From assembly GCA_019424245.1 (NCBI GenBank), contig JAHYZV010000003.1, positions 132,532-196,531 of the forward strand: a DNA stretch of 64,000 bases. Reading direction: 5' to 3'. The stretch comes from Clostridiales bacterium (lineage in GTDB: Bacteria; Bacillota; Clostridia; Lachnospirales; Lachnospiraceae). Position 1 is the first letter of the stretch, and each line of letters starts with the position of its first letter. Both the position numbers and the translations under genes were made by a program. Below are positions 54,485 through 63,984 of the stretch, piece by piece. A model generated the notes under the pieces. It saw only the letters and a program-made list of their open reading frames with translations. It was not told the DNA's origin and did no database searches.

Positions 54485-55300
54485 ATGCGTACAAGAATTA
54501 TGAGCGGAGCTGTGCTCATAGTCATACTTTTCACATGCCTGTATTTTGGAGGCTGGGTTACATTTGGGTTCAGTCTGTTTATTTCACTTGTTGGAATGTA
54601 TGAGCTTATTAAAGTTAAGAAGCTTGAGAAGACAGGACTGGCAGTTGTAGGATATATAGCGGCAATTACTTATTATTTTATTCTTTTGCTTAATGATCCG
54701 GCATATATTTTACTGCTTCTTGTAGCTTCATGCATACTTATGATGTCAGTTTATGTATTTACATTTCCAAAATATAAGACAGAAGATGTTATGTGGGTAT
54801 TCTTCAGTATAGTGTATGTTGCTGTAACACTTTCTTATATCTATCAGGTAAGAATGCTGCAGGACGGAATATATATCGTATGGCTTATATTCGTGTCTTC
54901 ATGGGGCAATGATACATGTGCATATTTCACAGGTGTATTTCTTGGAAAGCATAAGATGACTCCAAAGCTTTCACCTAAGAAGACTTACGAGGGCGCAATA
55001 GGTGGAGTTGTCGGTGCGACACTTCTTGGCTTTGGATATGGATTTGCCATAAGCTCTAAGATGTCAGATGTACTTGTACATCCTGTATATACATTTGCAA
55101 TAGCCAGCTTCATAGGTGCATTCCTGTCTATATTCGGAGACTTGGCTGCATCTGCTATTAAGAGAAATCATGATGTGAAAGACTATGGAAAGTTAATACC
55201 GGGACATGGTGGAATTATGGACAGATTCGACAGTGCAATATTCACGGCACCTGTTGTTTACTGGGCAATAGAGGTTATTAACAAAGTCTTTGGAGGTTGA
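54485..55300 (+). CDS. cdsA: Phosphatidate cytidylyltransferase CdsA
   Basis: CdsA makes CDP-diacylglycerol, precursor of phospholipids. The 271-residue protein has seven or eight transmembrane segments and the family signature near the C-terminus (SAIKRNHDVKDYG then LIPGHGGIMDRFDS). It begins three bases after uppS, and dxr begins directly after. Confidence 0.95.
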   Translation: MRTRIMSGAVLIVILFTCLYFGGWVTFGFSLFISLVGMYELIKVKKLEKTGLAVVGYIAAITYYFILLLNDPAYILLLLVASCILMMSVYVFTFPKYKTEDVMWVFFSIVYVAVTLSYIYQVRMLQDGIYIVWLIFVSSWGNDTCAYFTGVFLGKHKMTPKLSPKKTYEGAIGGVVGATLLGFGYGFAISSKMSDVLVHPVYTFAIASFIGAFLSIFGDLAASAIKRNHDVKDYGKLIPGHGGIMDRFDSAIFTAPVVYWAIEVINKVFGG

Positions 55301-55302
55301 TA

Positions 55303-56445
55303 ATGAAGAACGTTTCGATACTTGGTTCAACTGGTTCAATTGGAACACAGACATTAGATGTTATTAGAAGAAATGCTGATATTAACGTAGTTGCACTTGC
55401 AGCGGGCACAAGGGTTGCTGACCTTGCAGAACAGGTCCGTGAATTCAAGCCACAGCTTGTATGTATAGGTAAAGAAGAACTTGTTTCAGAGTTAAAGACT
55501 CTTATCGGTGATATGGATGTTAAGATTGTAAGTGGTGACGAAGGTCTTATTGAGGCTGCAACAATTGAGAGTGCAGAAATTGTTGTCACAGCGGTTGTAG
55601 GTATGATGGGAATTACACCTACAGTTGAAGCTATCAAAGCACATAAGGACATTGCACTTGCCAATAAAGAGACACTTGTGTGTGCTGGTCATATTATTAT
55701 GAGTCTTGCTAAGGAATGCAATGTTAATATATATCCTGTTGACAGCGAACATTCAGCAATATTCCAGTGCCTTAACGGTGAGAACCGTGGTGAGATAGAG
55801 AAGATTCTTCTTACAGCTTCTGGTGGTCCATTCAGAGGAAAGAAAAGAGCTGACCTTGAAAATGTACAGTTAGAGGATGCACTTAAGCATCCTAACTGGG
55901 CTATGGGACGCAAGATAACAATAGATTCTTCTACTATGGTTAATAAAGGGCTTGAGGTGATGGAGGCACAGTGGCTTTTTGGAGTACCTGCCGAGAAGGT
56001 TCAGGTTATAGTCCAGCCACAGAGCATAATCCATTCAATGGTTGAATTCAAGGATGGAGCTGTTATGGCACAGCTTGGAAGTCCTGATATGAGACTTCCT
56101 ATACAGTATGCTCTTTATTATCCTGAAAGAAGAGAGCTTAATACAGAAAGACTTGATTTCTATGAACTGGCTAAGATTACATTTGAAAAGCCGGATATGG
56201 AGACTTTCAAGGGACTTAAGCTTGCTTACGAGGCAGCAGCACGCGGGGGAAATATCCCGACTGCACTTAATGCAGCTAACGAAGTAGCTGTAGCAAGATT
56301 TTTAGACAGAAAGATAAAATATCTGGATATTCCGGATATTATAGAATACGCCATGAATGAAGTGGATTATATCAATAATCCAACAGTAGAGCAGATTCTC
56401 TCTACACAGAAGATAGTAACAGACATGATAGAAAGCAGGTGGTAG
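55303..56445 (+). CDS. dxr: 1-Deoxy-D-xylulose 5-phosphate reductoisomerase
   Basis: Dxr catalyses the first committed step of the MEP isoprenoid pathway. The 380-residue protein has the NADPH loop ILGSTGSIGTQTLDVI, the substrate/metal segment VDSEHSAIFQCL and ASGGPFRGK, and HPNWAMGRKITIDSSTMVNK. ATG 55303 has GGAGG at 55291-55295; TTG 55297 is also in frame. Confidence 0.97.
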   Translation: MKNVSILGSTGSIGTQTLDVIRRNADINVVALAAGTRVADLAEQVREFKPQLVCIGKEELVSELKTLIGDMDVKIVSGDEGLIEAATIESAEIVVTAVVGMMGITPTVEAIKAHKDIALANKETLVCAGHIIMSLAKECNVNIYPVDSEHSAIFQCLNGENRGEIEKILLTASGGPFRGKKRADLENVQLEDALKHPNWAMGRKITIDSSTMVNKGLEVMEAQWLFGVPAEKVQVIVQPQSIIHSMVEFKDGAVMAQLGSPDMRLPIQYALYYPERRELNTERLDFYELAKITFEKPDMETFKGLKLAYEAAARGGNIPTALNAANEVAVARFLDRKIKYLDIPDIIEYAMNEVDYINNPTVEQILSTQKIVTDMIESRW

Positions 56446-56448
56446 GAG

Positions 56449-57828
56449 TTGGTTCTTAATGTTATTCTGGCGATTCTTGTACTTAGTATAATTGTTATTG
56501 TCCATGAATTCGGACATTTTATAATAGCTAAGGCTAATGGCATAACTGTAGTTGAATTCTCAATCGGATTCGGACCGAAGCTGATACATTTCAGAAAAGG
56601 TGAGACGGAATATTGTATTAAAGCACTTCCTTTTGGTGGTGCATGTACGATGCTTGGTGATGAGTTTCTTGAGATGAGTGTTATACAGTCAGAAGAAGAT
56701 GATGACGAAGAGCTTACGGATGAAGAGAAGGAAGCTAAGAAAAGGAAGCTTGCTATTGAAAATGGCTATGACATGGAAAAGTCATTTGCAAGCAAATCGG
56801 TCTGGGCAAGGATTGCTGTTATAGCAGCAGGACCGGTATTTAATTTCCTTCTTGCTTTCGTGTGTGCTGTAGTTATTGTCGGAAGTCTTGGTTATGATCC
56901 ATGTGACATTGACGTTGTTAAAGATAATTCGCCAGCCACAGAGGCAGGGCTTCAGGAAGGCGATGTCATAACTAAGGTTAATGGACACAAGGTAACATTT
57001 TACAGGGATTTTTATTTCTACAGGGCTTATAATGCAGATAAGACTCTTAATATAACATTTACAAGAGACGGTGAAAAGATGACAACAACTGTTACTCCGC
57101 AGCATATTAAGCAGCAGAAGTATCAGGTTGGAATTATGATGAATGAGAATTGTCTCATAAGTTCTGTTACCAAGGATTCTCCGGCTGAAAAGGCGGGACT
57201 TAAAGCTAATGATGTTATCAAAGCAGTTGATGGTACTGCAATGGAGAATAGTTCCAATGTGACAGAAGCTATTACATCAAGCGGCGGCAATAAGGTTGTA
57301 TTCACGGTTGCAAGAGATGGAAAAAATGTTGATGTGACAGTTGAGCCTAAGATGGTTGAAGTTGAAAGCTATGATACAGGCTTTGTTGTATATGGAGACA
57401 GAGTAAAGACTTCTCCTATTGGTACGCTTAAGTATTCAGTGGAGGAAGTCGGATACAGTGTCAAGACTGTAATTCAGAGTCTTGGAATGTTATTTACAGG
57501 AAAGATTGGGTTTGATTCATTGTTAGGACCAGTTGGAACTGTCAGCACAATGAGTGAGATTGTTGAAGAAAGTAAGGCAGATGGTGCATTTTATGTATTC
57601 CTTAATCTTATGAATCTTGCAGCACTTATCAGTGCCAACTTAGGAGTTATGAATCTATTGCCAATTCCGGCACTTGACGGAGGAAGGCTTGTATTCCTTA
57701 TAATAGAGGCATTAAGAGGCAAGCCGGTTAAGAGAGAACATGAGGGAATTGTCAATTTCATAGGTATGATACTTCTTGTCATACTTATGGTTGTTGTATT
57801 GTTTAAAGATATAATGGCATTGTTCTAA
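56449..57828 (+). CDS. rseP: Site-2 intramembrane protease RseP/RasP
   Basis: RseP cleaves anti-sigma factors and signal-peptide remnants in the membrane. The 459-residue protein has the metal motif HEFGH (H19, E20, H23), two PDZ domains (about 160-320; TEAGLQEGDVITKVNGH and AEKAGLKANDVIKAVDG), and the second active-site segment LLPIPALDGGRL with Asp. An acidic insert (EEDDDEELTDEEKEAKKRK, about residues 83-101) follows the first helix. The TTG start at 56449 lies three bases after the dxr stop. Confidence 0.93.
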   Translation: MVLNVILAILVLSIIVIVHEFGHFIIAKANGITVVEFSIGFGPKLIHFRKGETEYCIKALPFGGACTMLGDEFLEMSVIQSEEDDDEELTDEEKEAKKRKLAIENGYDMEKSFASKSVWARIAVIAAGPVFNFLLAFVCAVVIVGSLGYDPCDIDVVKDNSPATEAGLQEGDVITKVNGHKVTFYRDFYFYRAYNADKTLNITFTRDGEKMTTTVTPQHIKQQKYQVGIMMNENCLISSVTKDSPAEKAGLKANDVIKAVDGTAMENSSNVTEAITSSGGNKVVFTVARDGKNVDVTVEPKMVEVESYDTGFVVYGDRVKTSPIGTLKYSVEEVGYSVKTVIQSLGMLFTGKIGFDSLLGPVGTVSTMSEIVEESKADGAFYVFLNLMNLAALISANLGVMNLLPIPALDGGRLVFLIIEALRGKPVKREHEGIVNFIGMILLVILMVVVLFKDIMALF

Positions 57829-57849
57829 TACAGAAAGGACACAGGGGTT

Positions 57850-58905
57850 ATGTACAGAGATAATACTAAAGTTGTTAAGATAGGAAACCGCATGATTGGC
57901 GGTGGCAATCCTATTCTTATACAGTCAATGACTAATACACATACGGAAGATGTTGAGGCTACGGTTGCACAGATTAAGGCACTTACCAAAGCCGGTTGTG
58001 AAATAATCAGATGCACAGTTCCAACTAAAGAAGCTGCACTTGCAATCAAAGAGATAAAGAAGCAGATAGAGATACCTCTCGTTGCAGATATACATTTTGA
58101 TTACAAGATGGCTATTATGGCAATGGAAAATGGGGCTGACAAGATTAGAATAAATCCGGGCAATATCGGTGGAACAGACAAGATAAAGGCTGTTGTTGAT
58201 GTTGCAAAGGAAAGAAATATACCAATCAGGGTTGGTGTCAACAGCGGTTCACTTGAGAAAGACCTTATTGAGAAATATGGCGGAGTAACAGCAGAAGGAA
58301 TCGTTGAGAGCGCACTTGACAAGGTTAAGATTATTGAAGACTTAGGTTATGATAATCTTGTTGTCAGCATCAAATCTTCTGATGTAATGATGTGCGTTAA
58401 AGCACATGAGCTTATTGCAAAACAGACTAATCATCCGCTTCATGTTGGAATTACTGAGTCTGGAACAATATTCTCAGGAAGCATTAAGTCATCAATCGGA
58501 CTTGGACTTATACTTAATCAGGGAATTGGCGACACAATAAGAGTTTCGCTTACAGATGATCCTGTAAGGGAAATAGAGGCTGCGAAACTGATACTTAAGA
58601 CTCTGGGCTTAAGAAAAGGCGGAATAGAAGTTGTTTCATGCCCTACATGCGGAAGAACAAGAATTAATCTTATAGACCTTGCAGGAAAGGTTGAGAAAAT
58701 GGTTTCTGGGTATGACCTTGACTTGAAGCTTGCTGTAATGGGCTGTGTAGTTAACGGACCGGGAGAAGCAAAGGAAGCTGATCTTGGAATTGCAGGCGGT
58801 GACGGCTGCGGAGTACTTATTAAACATGGAGAGATTATTAAGAAGGTTCCAGAAGAGGAACTTCTTGATACACTCAGGTATGAACTTGATAATTGGAATG
58901 AGTGA
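57850..58905 (+). CDS. ispG: 4-Hydroxy-3-methylbut-2-enyl-diphosphate synthase IspG
   Basis: IspG makes HMBPP in the MEP pathway using a 4Fe-4S cluster. The 351-residue protein has the barrel domain (NPILIQSMTNTHTEDVEATV, IPLVADIHFDYKMA) and cluster ligands C264 and C267 (CPTCGR) and C299 (GCVVNGPGE). Standard length. It sits between rseP and polC; in B. subtilis the gene is elsewhere, but in many clostridia it is here, joining dxr in one cluster. Confidence 0.97.
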   Translation: MYRDNTKVVKIGNRMIGGGNPILIQSMTNTHTEDVEATVAQIKALTKAGCEIIRCTVPTKEAALAIKEIKKQIEIPLVADIHFDYKMAIMAMENGADKIRINPGNIGGTDKIKAVVDVAKERNIPIRVGVNSGSLEKDLIEKYGGVTAEGIVESALDKVKIIEDLGYDNLVVSIKSSDVMMCVKAHELIAKQTNHPLHVGITESGTIFSGSIKSSIGLGLILNQGIGDTIRVSLTDDPVREIEAAKLILKTLGLRKGGIEVVSCPTCGRTRINLIDLAGKVEKMVSGYDLDLKLAVMGCVVNGPGEAKEADLGIAGGDGCGVLIKHGEIIKKVPEEELLDTLRYELDNWNE

Positions 58906-58910
58906 TACAT

Positions 58911-61900
58911 ATGTACAGATTTTTTGAAGTGTTTAAGACGCTGAAGCTGCCAGAGGATCTGGCGGTGTATTTTGAGAATGTTGAAGTAACTAAAGTCTCG
59001 AAAACATCGACCAATTCTCTGGCACGCGTTTATATAAAGAGTGACAGGGTAATAGAAAAACCAATAATATTCAAGGTTGAGGATGCATTAAAGAAACAGA
59101 TATTCCGTATATCCAACATGGACGTGCGGATTATCGACAGATATGTTTTGTCAGCACAGTATACGCCACAGACTGTAATGGATATATATTATGACAGTAT
59201 CCTTGCAGAGCTGGAGAAATACTGGACACTTGAATATAATCTTTTAAAGAATTCCAAGTGGGAGTTTGAGAAAGAGGATATGCTTGTATTCACGATTGAG
59301 GACAGCTTTCTTGCGCATCAGTATGCGGATACACTGACGGATTATTTCAAGAAAATATTCCTGAACAGATTCGGGTTTGAGATAGATGTTGAGTATCAGT
59401 ATGCCAAGAAGAAGGAAAGCCAGTACGAGAGAGAAAATGCATACAGGATTAATCTTCGTGTCAAAGAAATTGAGAATAATATGATGGCGGCAGCAGAAGA
59501 TAATGCCGACGGCAGGGATGATAAGAAGCTTACTTCTGAACAGAAGGCAGCAAAGAAAGCTGAGACAGCAGCCAAGCAGAAGGCGGCTAGAGCAGCATTT
59601 TTTGCAAGCGACAACAGGGGCAGGGAAGAGCTTAAGACATACAGCAGAAAGCCTGCTAACGAAGATGTTTTATATGGAAGAGATTTTGACGGTGATGTAA
59701 CACCGATTGAACAGATAGATACGGCAATCGGAGATGTTATTATCTCTGGCATGGTCCGTAATGTTGAAATGCGTGAAATCCGTAACGAAAGAACTATTAT
59801 TATGTTCAATGTCACAGATTTTACAGACACTATTACAGTAAAGGTTTTTGCAAAAAATGAGCAGGTACCAGAGCTTTCAGGTGTTATCAAGAAGGGTAAT
59901 TTCTTAAAGATTAAGGGTAACGCTACATTTGACAAGTACGACCAGGAAATATCAATTGCCAATGTGTGGGGCATAAGAAAAGGATCTGATACAAGACAGG
60001 TGCGTAATGACCTCGCACTTCATAAAAGAGTTGAGCTGCACTGCCATACCAAGATGAGTGATATGGATGGTGTGTCTTATGTATCTGATATTATCAAACA
60101 GGCAATCAGATGGGGACATAAGGCAATTGCAATTACTGACCACGGTGTTGTGCAGGCATTTACAGATGCATTCCATACGATGAGCGACCTCAAAGGCTCT
60201 TATGCCAAGAAGGGTGAGAAGCTTGATTTTAAGATAATATATGGAGTCGAGGCTTATCTTGTTGATGATACCAAGCAGATAGTAACGAATCCGAGAGGAC
60301 AGAGCTTTAACGATACATATGTTGTGTTCGACCTTGAGACAACCGGATTTTCTGCGGAAGTTGACAGAATTATAGAGATAGGTGCAGTCAAGGTGTGCAA
60401 TGGTGAGATAGTGGACAGATTCTCTACATTTGTTAATCCTGAGATTCCTATTCCATTCAGAATTGAGACACTTACGCACATTAATGACCAGATGGTTATG
60501 AATGCACCTAAGATAGAAGAGATTCTGCCTAAGTTCCTTGAATTCTGCGAGGATGCTGTTATGGTTGCACATAATGCGGAATTTGATACGAGCTTCATAA
60601 TCAATAAGGCAGAGAAGATTGGTATAAATGTGGATACTACCATTATAGACACAGTGCTTCTTGCACAGTTTCTTATGCCAAATCTTCATAATTATAAGCT
60701 GGATACGCTTACAAAGCATCTTAATGTTGTACTTGAAAGCCACCACAGGGCGGTTGACGATGCTGCTGCGACTGCAGACATATTTGTCAAGATGATTAAA
60801 ATGCTTTACGACAGGGATATTCCGGATGTTGATAGGCTTAATGAAGAAGGTAAGATGGATGAGAACGCCATCAAGAAGCTTCATCAGTATCACTGCATAA
60901 TTCTTGCTTCTAATGAGATGGGAAGGATTAATCTGTACAGACTTGTTTCTGCATCACATTTGCAGTACTTTAACAGATTCCCTAAGATACCGAAGAGTCT
61001 TGTTAACCAGTACAGGGAAGGTCTTATTATAGGAAGTGCGTGTGAGGCAGGTGAGCTTTTCAGAAGTCTTGTAAATGGTCGTTCAGAAGCAGAGATAGCG
61101 AGAATAGTTAATTTCTATGACTATCTTGAGATACAGCCAATTGGCAATAACAGGTTCATGATTGAGAAAGAAGACTGTTATGTTCAGAATGAGGAGGATT
61201 TGCGCAATCTGAATCGTAAAATAGTAGAACTTGGCGACAAATTCGGCAAGCCTGTTGTGGCAACCTGCGATGTGCATTTCTTAAATCCAGAGGATGAAGT
61301 GTATCGTAGAATTATCATGGCAGGAAAAGGCTTTGATGATGCGGATAATCAGGCACCGCTGTATCTTCATACTACTGAAGAAATGCTTCATGAGTGCGAT
61401 TATCTCGGAAGCGACAAGGCATACGAGGTTGTTGTAACCAACACTAATAAGATTATGGATATGTGTGAGGAGATTGAGCCTGTAAGACCGGATAAATGTC
61501 CTCCGTTCATTGAGAACTCTGACCAGATGCTTCGAACAATCTGTGAAAATAGAGCTCATGAGATATATGGTCCGGAGCTTCCACAGATAGTAACTGAGCG
61601 ATTAGAGCGAGAACTTAACTCAATTATCTCTAACGGATATTCCGTTATGTACATAATTGCACAGAAGCTTGTATGGAAATCTAATGATGACGGTTATCTG
61701 GTTGGTTCAAGAGGTTCGGTTGGTTCTTCATTAGCAGCAACAATGGCGGGTATCACCGAGGTTAATCCGTTAAGCCCGCATTATCTGTGTCCAAAATGCT
61801 ACTATAATGATTTCTATTCAGATGAAGTCAAAGCATTTGCCGGAGGCGCAGGCTGCGATATGCCTGATAAGATATGCCCAAAATGCGGAGCAAAGCTTAA

Positions 61901-63443
61901 TAAGATGGGATTTGATATTCCGTTTGAGACTTTCCTTGGTTTCAAGGGAAACAAAGAGCCTGATATTGATCTTAACTTCTCCAATGAATACCAGAGTAAG
62001 GCTCATGCCTACACAGAGGTTATCTTTGGAAAAGGGCAGACCTTCAAAGCTGGAACTATCGGTACTGTCGCAGAAAAGACTGCGTATGGTTTCGTTATGA
62101 AGTATTTTGAAGAGAAGTCAGCAAAGAATGCACTTGAGGGCAAGCCTCCTATTGTTAAGAGAAAATGTGAGATAGAACGAATAGCAGAAGGCTGTATTGA
62201 TATAAGAAGAACTACAGGACAGCATCCTGGTGGAATTGTTGTACTTCCAATTGGTGAAGAGATTCATTCATTTACACCGGTACAGCACCCTGCAAATGAT
62301 ATGACGACATCTATAGTAACAACACATTTCGATTACCATAGTATTGACCACAACTTGTTAAAACTGGATATCTTAGGACATCTTGATCCTACAATGATAC
62401 GAATGTTACAGGATTTAACGGGAATTGACCCTCTTGAGATTCCACTAGATTCTAAAGAGGTTATGTCACTGTTCCAGAACACTTCTGCGCTAGGAATCAA
62501 GCCTGAGGATATAGGCGGCACAAAGTTAGGAGCACTTGGAATACCAGAATTTGGTACTGACTTTGCTATGCAGATGCTTATGGATACCAAGCCGCAGTAT
62601 TTCTCAGACCTTGTACGTATCGCAGGACTTGCGCATGGTACTGATGTATGGCTTGGCAATGCACAGACTCTTATTAAAGAAGGAAAAGCTACTATTTCAA
62701 CAGCTATATGTACACGAGACGATATTATGATATATCTTATCCAGAAGGGACTTGATTCAGAGGAATCATTTAAGATAATGGAAATGGTCCGAAAGGGTAA
62801 GGTCGCATCCGGCAAATGCAAAGAATGGCCTGAGTGGAAGCAGGATATGATTGACCACGGTGTACCAGACTGGTATATATGGTCGTGTGAGCGAATCAAG
62901 TACATGTTCCCTAAGGCACATGCTGCGGCGTATGTTATGATGGCATGGCGTGTTGCATACTGTAAGGTGTTCTATCCGCTTGCATATTACACAGCTTATT
63001 TCAGTATAAGAGCCACAGCATTTGACTATGAGAAAATGGCTATGAGCCCTGTAAGGCTTGAACACTACATTGCTGAGTACAAAGCCAAGAAAGCAGAAGG
63101 AACAATCTCTAATACAGAAGAAGATGAACTTGGTGTAATGCGTATTGTTCAGGAAATGCATGCAAGAGGCTATGAATTCACACCTATAGACATATATAAG
63201 GCAAAGGCAAGAACATTCCAGATAATTGATGGAAAGATTATGCCATCATTCAAGGTTATATCAAAGGTAGGTGAAGTCGCCGGAGAGTCAATAGAGATAG
63301 CCGCCAGAGATGGCGAATTTTTATCAAAGGATGACTTACGCCAGCGAGCCAAGATAGGACAGTCAGCGATTGATAAGCTTTCAGAGCTTGGAATACTTGG
63401 AGATATGACAGACAGCAACCAGTTGTCACTGTTTGACCTGTAA
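58911..63443 (+). CDS. polC: DNA polymerase III PolC-type, gram-positive alpha subunit
   Basis: PolC is the replicative polymerase of low-GC Gram-positive bacteria, with built-in 3'-5' proofreading. The 1510-residue protein shows in order: N-terminal region (about 1-260) with an OB fold after it (VIISGMVRNVEMREIRNERT), a PHP domain (ELHCHTKMSDMDG near 377), a DEDDh exonuclease (VVFDLETTGF, about 472), the polymerase core with cysteine cluster (CPKC...CPKCGAK, 961-992) and catalytic PDIDLNFS (about 1017), then an FEDD-type C-terminus. ATG 58911 is preferred; GTG 58902 overlaps the ispG stop. Confidence 0.97.
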   Translation: MYRFFEVFKTLKLPEDLAVYFENVEVTKVSKTSTNSLARVYIKSDRVIEKPIIFKVEDALKKQIFRISNMDVRIIDRYVLSAQYTPQTVMDIYYDSILAELEKYWTLEYNLLKNSKWEFEKEDMLVFTIEDSFLAHQYADTLTDYFKKIFLNRFGFEIDVEYQYAKKKESQYERENAYRINLRVKEIENNMMAAAEDNADGRDDKKLTSEQKAAKKAETAAKQKAARAAFFASDNRGREELKTYSRKPANEDVLYGRDFDGDVTPIEQIDTAIGDVIISGMVRNVEMREIRNERTIIMFNVTDFTDTITVKVFAKNEQVPELSGVIKKGNFLKIKGNATFDKYDQEISIANVWGIRKGSDTRQVRNDLALHKRVELHCHTKMSDMDGVSYVSDIIKQAIRWGHKAIAITDHGVVQAFTDAFHTMSDLKGSYAKKGEKLDFKIIYGVEAYLVDDTKQIVTNPRGQSFNDTYVVFDLETTGFSAEVDRIIEIGAVKVCNGEIVDRFSTFVNPEIPIPFRIETLTHINDQMVMNAPKIEEILPKFLEFCEDAVMVAHNAEFDTSFIINKAEKIGINVDTTIIDTVLLAQFLMPNLHNYKLDTLTKHLNVVLESHHRAVDDAAATADIFVKMIKMLYDRDIPDVDRLNEEGKMDENAIKKLHQYHCIILASNEMGRINLYRLVSASHLQYFNRFPKIPKSLVNQYREGLIIGSACEAGELFRSLVNGRSEAEIARIVNFYDYLEIQPIGNNRFMIEKEDCYVQNEEDLRNLNRKIVELGDKFGKPVVATCDVHFLNPEDEVYRRIIMAGKGFDDADNQAPLYLHTTEEMLHECDYLGSDKAYEVVVTNTNKIMDMCEEIEPVRPDKCPPFIENSDQMLRTICENRAHEIYGPELPQIVTERLERELNSIISNGYSVMYIIAQKLVWKSNDDGYLVGSRGSVGSSLAATMAGITEVNPLSPHYLCPKCYYNDFYSDEVKAFAGGAGCDMPDKICPKCGAKLNKMGFDIPFETFLGFKGNKEPDIDLNFSNEYQSKAHAYTEVIFGKGQTFKAGTIGTVAEKTAYGFVMKYFEEKSAKNALEGKPPIVKRKCEIERIAEGCIDIRRTTGQHPGGIVVLPIGEEIHSFTPVQHPANDMTTSIVTTHFDYHSIDHNLLKLDILGHLDPTMIRMLQDLTGIDPLEIPLDSKEVMSLFQNTSALGIKPEDIGGTKLGALGIPEFGTDFAMQMLMDTKPQYFSDLVRIAGLAHGTDVWLGNAQTLIKEGKATISTAICTRDDIMIYLIQKGLDSEESFKIMEMVRKGKVASGKCKEWPEWKQDMIDHGVPDWYIWSCERIKYMFPKAHAAAYVMMAWRVAYCKVFYPLAYYTAYFSIRATAFDYEKMAMSPVRLEHYIAEYKAKKAEGTISNTEEDELGVMRIVQEMHARGYEFTPIDIYKAKARTFQIIDGKIMPSFKVISKVGEVAGESIEIAARDGEFLSKDDLRQRAKIGQSAIDKLSELGILGDMTDSNQLSLFDL

Positions 63444-63551
63444 TGGGGGAAACTGTGTTGAGGGCTGATTGAGGCTTGGGCTGGGAAAATGTGTTAAGAG
63501 GATGAGCTACGATGATGTGTTGCGGGGCATTACTGGGTGTGTTATGGGGCG
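63444..63551 (+). other. Short G-rich gap after polC, no gene seen
   Basis: The first 108 bases after polC are unusually G-rich (repeated GGG, GTGTT and ATGTGTT words). I see no convincing ribosome site with an ORF. A reading frame at 63469-63663 covers two hairpins and is not believable as a gene. Confidence 0.5.
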
Positions 63552-63597
63552 AACACCTACTAAAAGCTATCGGATAACAGAATTAGTGGGTGTTTTT
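63552..63597 (+). terminator. Terminator of polC, hairpin 1 of 4
   Basis: AACACCTACTAA at 63552-63563 pairs with TTAGTGGGTGTT at 63583-63594 (12 pairs, one G-T), followed by TTTC. It has the same ACCTACTAA core as the next hairpins. Confidence 0.8.
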
Positions 63598-63626
63598 CTT
63601 ATAATATTGCTATGGTTTCAGAGCAG

Positions 63627-63671
63627 AGACCTACTAAAGTATGTAAGTATTGTACTTTGGTAGGTCTTTTT
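63627..63671 (+). terminator. Terminator-like hairpin 2 of 4
   Basis: AGACCTACTAAAGTA at 63627-63641 pairs with TACTTTGGTAGGTCT at 63653-63667 (15 pairs, one G-T) around an 11-base loop, followed by TTTT. Confidence 0.75.
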
Positions 63672-63713
63672 CTTCAGATTTCATATAATGAAGCAACACA
63701 TTACTTGAAATTG

Positions 63714-63754
63714 ACCTACGCAATAAGTCGTATTAGATGTTTGTGTAGGTTTTT
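63714..63754 (+). terminator. Terminator-like hairpin 3 of 4
   Basis: ACCTACGCAA at 63714-63723 pairs with TTGTGTAGGT at 63741-63750 (10 pairs, one G-T), followed by TTTTC. Confidence 0.65.
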
Positions 63755-63786
63755 CTATATAAGAAATCTTGGTTGACAAGAAAATT

Positions 63787-63830
63787 GACCTACTAAAAAT
63801 GAATATAAGAATATAATAGTAGGTCTTTGC
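63787..63830 (+). terminator. Terminator-like hairpin 4 of 4
   Basis: GACCTACTA at 63787-63795 pairs with TAGTAGGTC at 63817-63825 (nine pairs), followed by TTTGCTTTC. It is the last of the four related hairpins. Confidence 0.65.
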
Positions 63831-63955
63831 TTTCTGATTACAGTGTAAATGTGCAGAAAGCCAGTAAACAAGCGGCTTTACAGACATGTCAGTCCTGCTA
63901 AAATGTCAATATTTGAGAAAAATTAAACTTTTTTGAAACTTTTTGAAAAAAGTTG

Positions 63956-63984
63956 TTGACAATGTGTGTACCTGATGATATTAT
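63956..63984 (+). promoter_or_regulatory. Strong promoter pointing off the right edge, likely stable RNA
   Basis: TTGACA at 63956-63961, 17 bases, TATTAT at 63979-63984 is close to consensus, with an A/T-rich stretch upstream (TTTTTGAAAAAAG) like an UP element. The GC-rich GTCGCCGCGG at 63991-64000 begins the transcript region. In clostridia this arrangement is typical of rRNA or tRNA operons, so such an operon probably begins just beyond the window. Confidence 0.6.

Noticed and set aside
59952..60893. Long antisense frame on the minus strand (313 codons) inside polC
   Set aside because: It lies fully inside polC, has no family resemblance, is cysteine- and isoleucine-rich as expected from reading reversed AT-rich coding DNA, and has no credible ribosome site.
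63469..63663. Plus-strand frame of 64 codons after polC
   Set aside because: It covers two terminator hairpins, has no ribosome site, and shows no recognisable protein.
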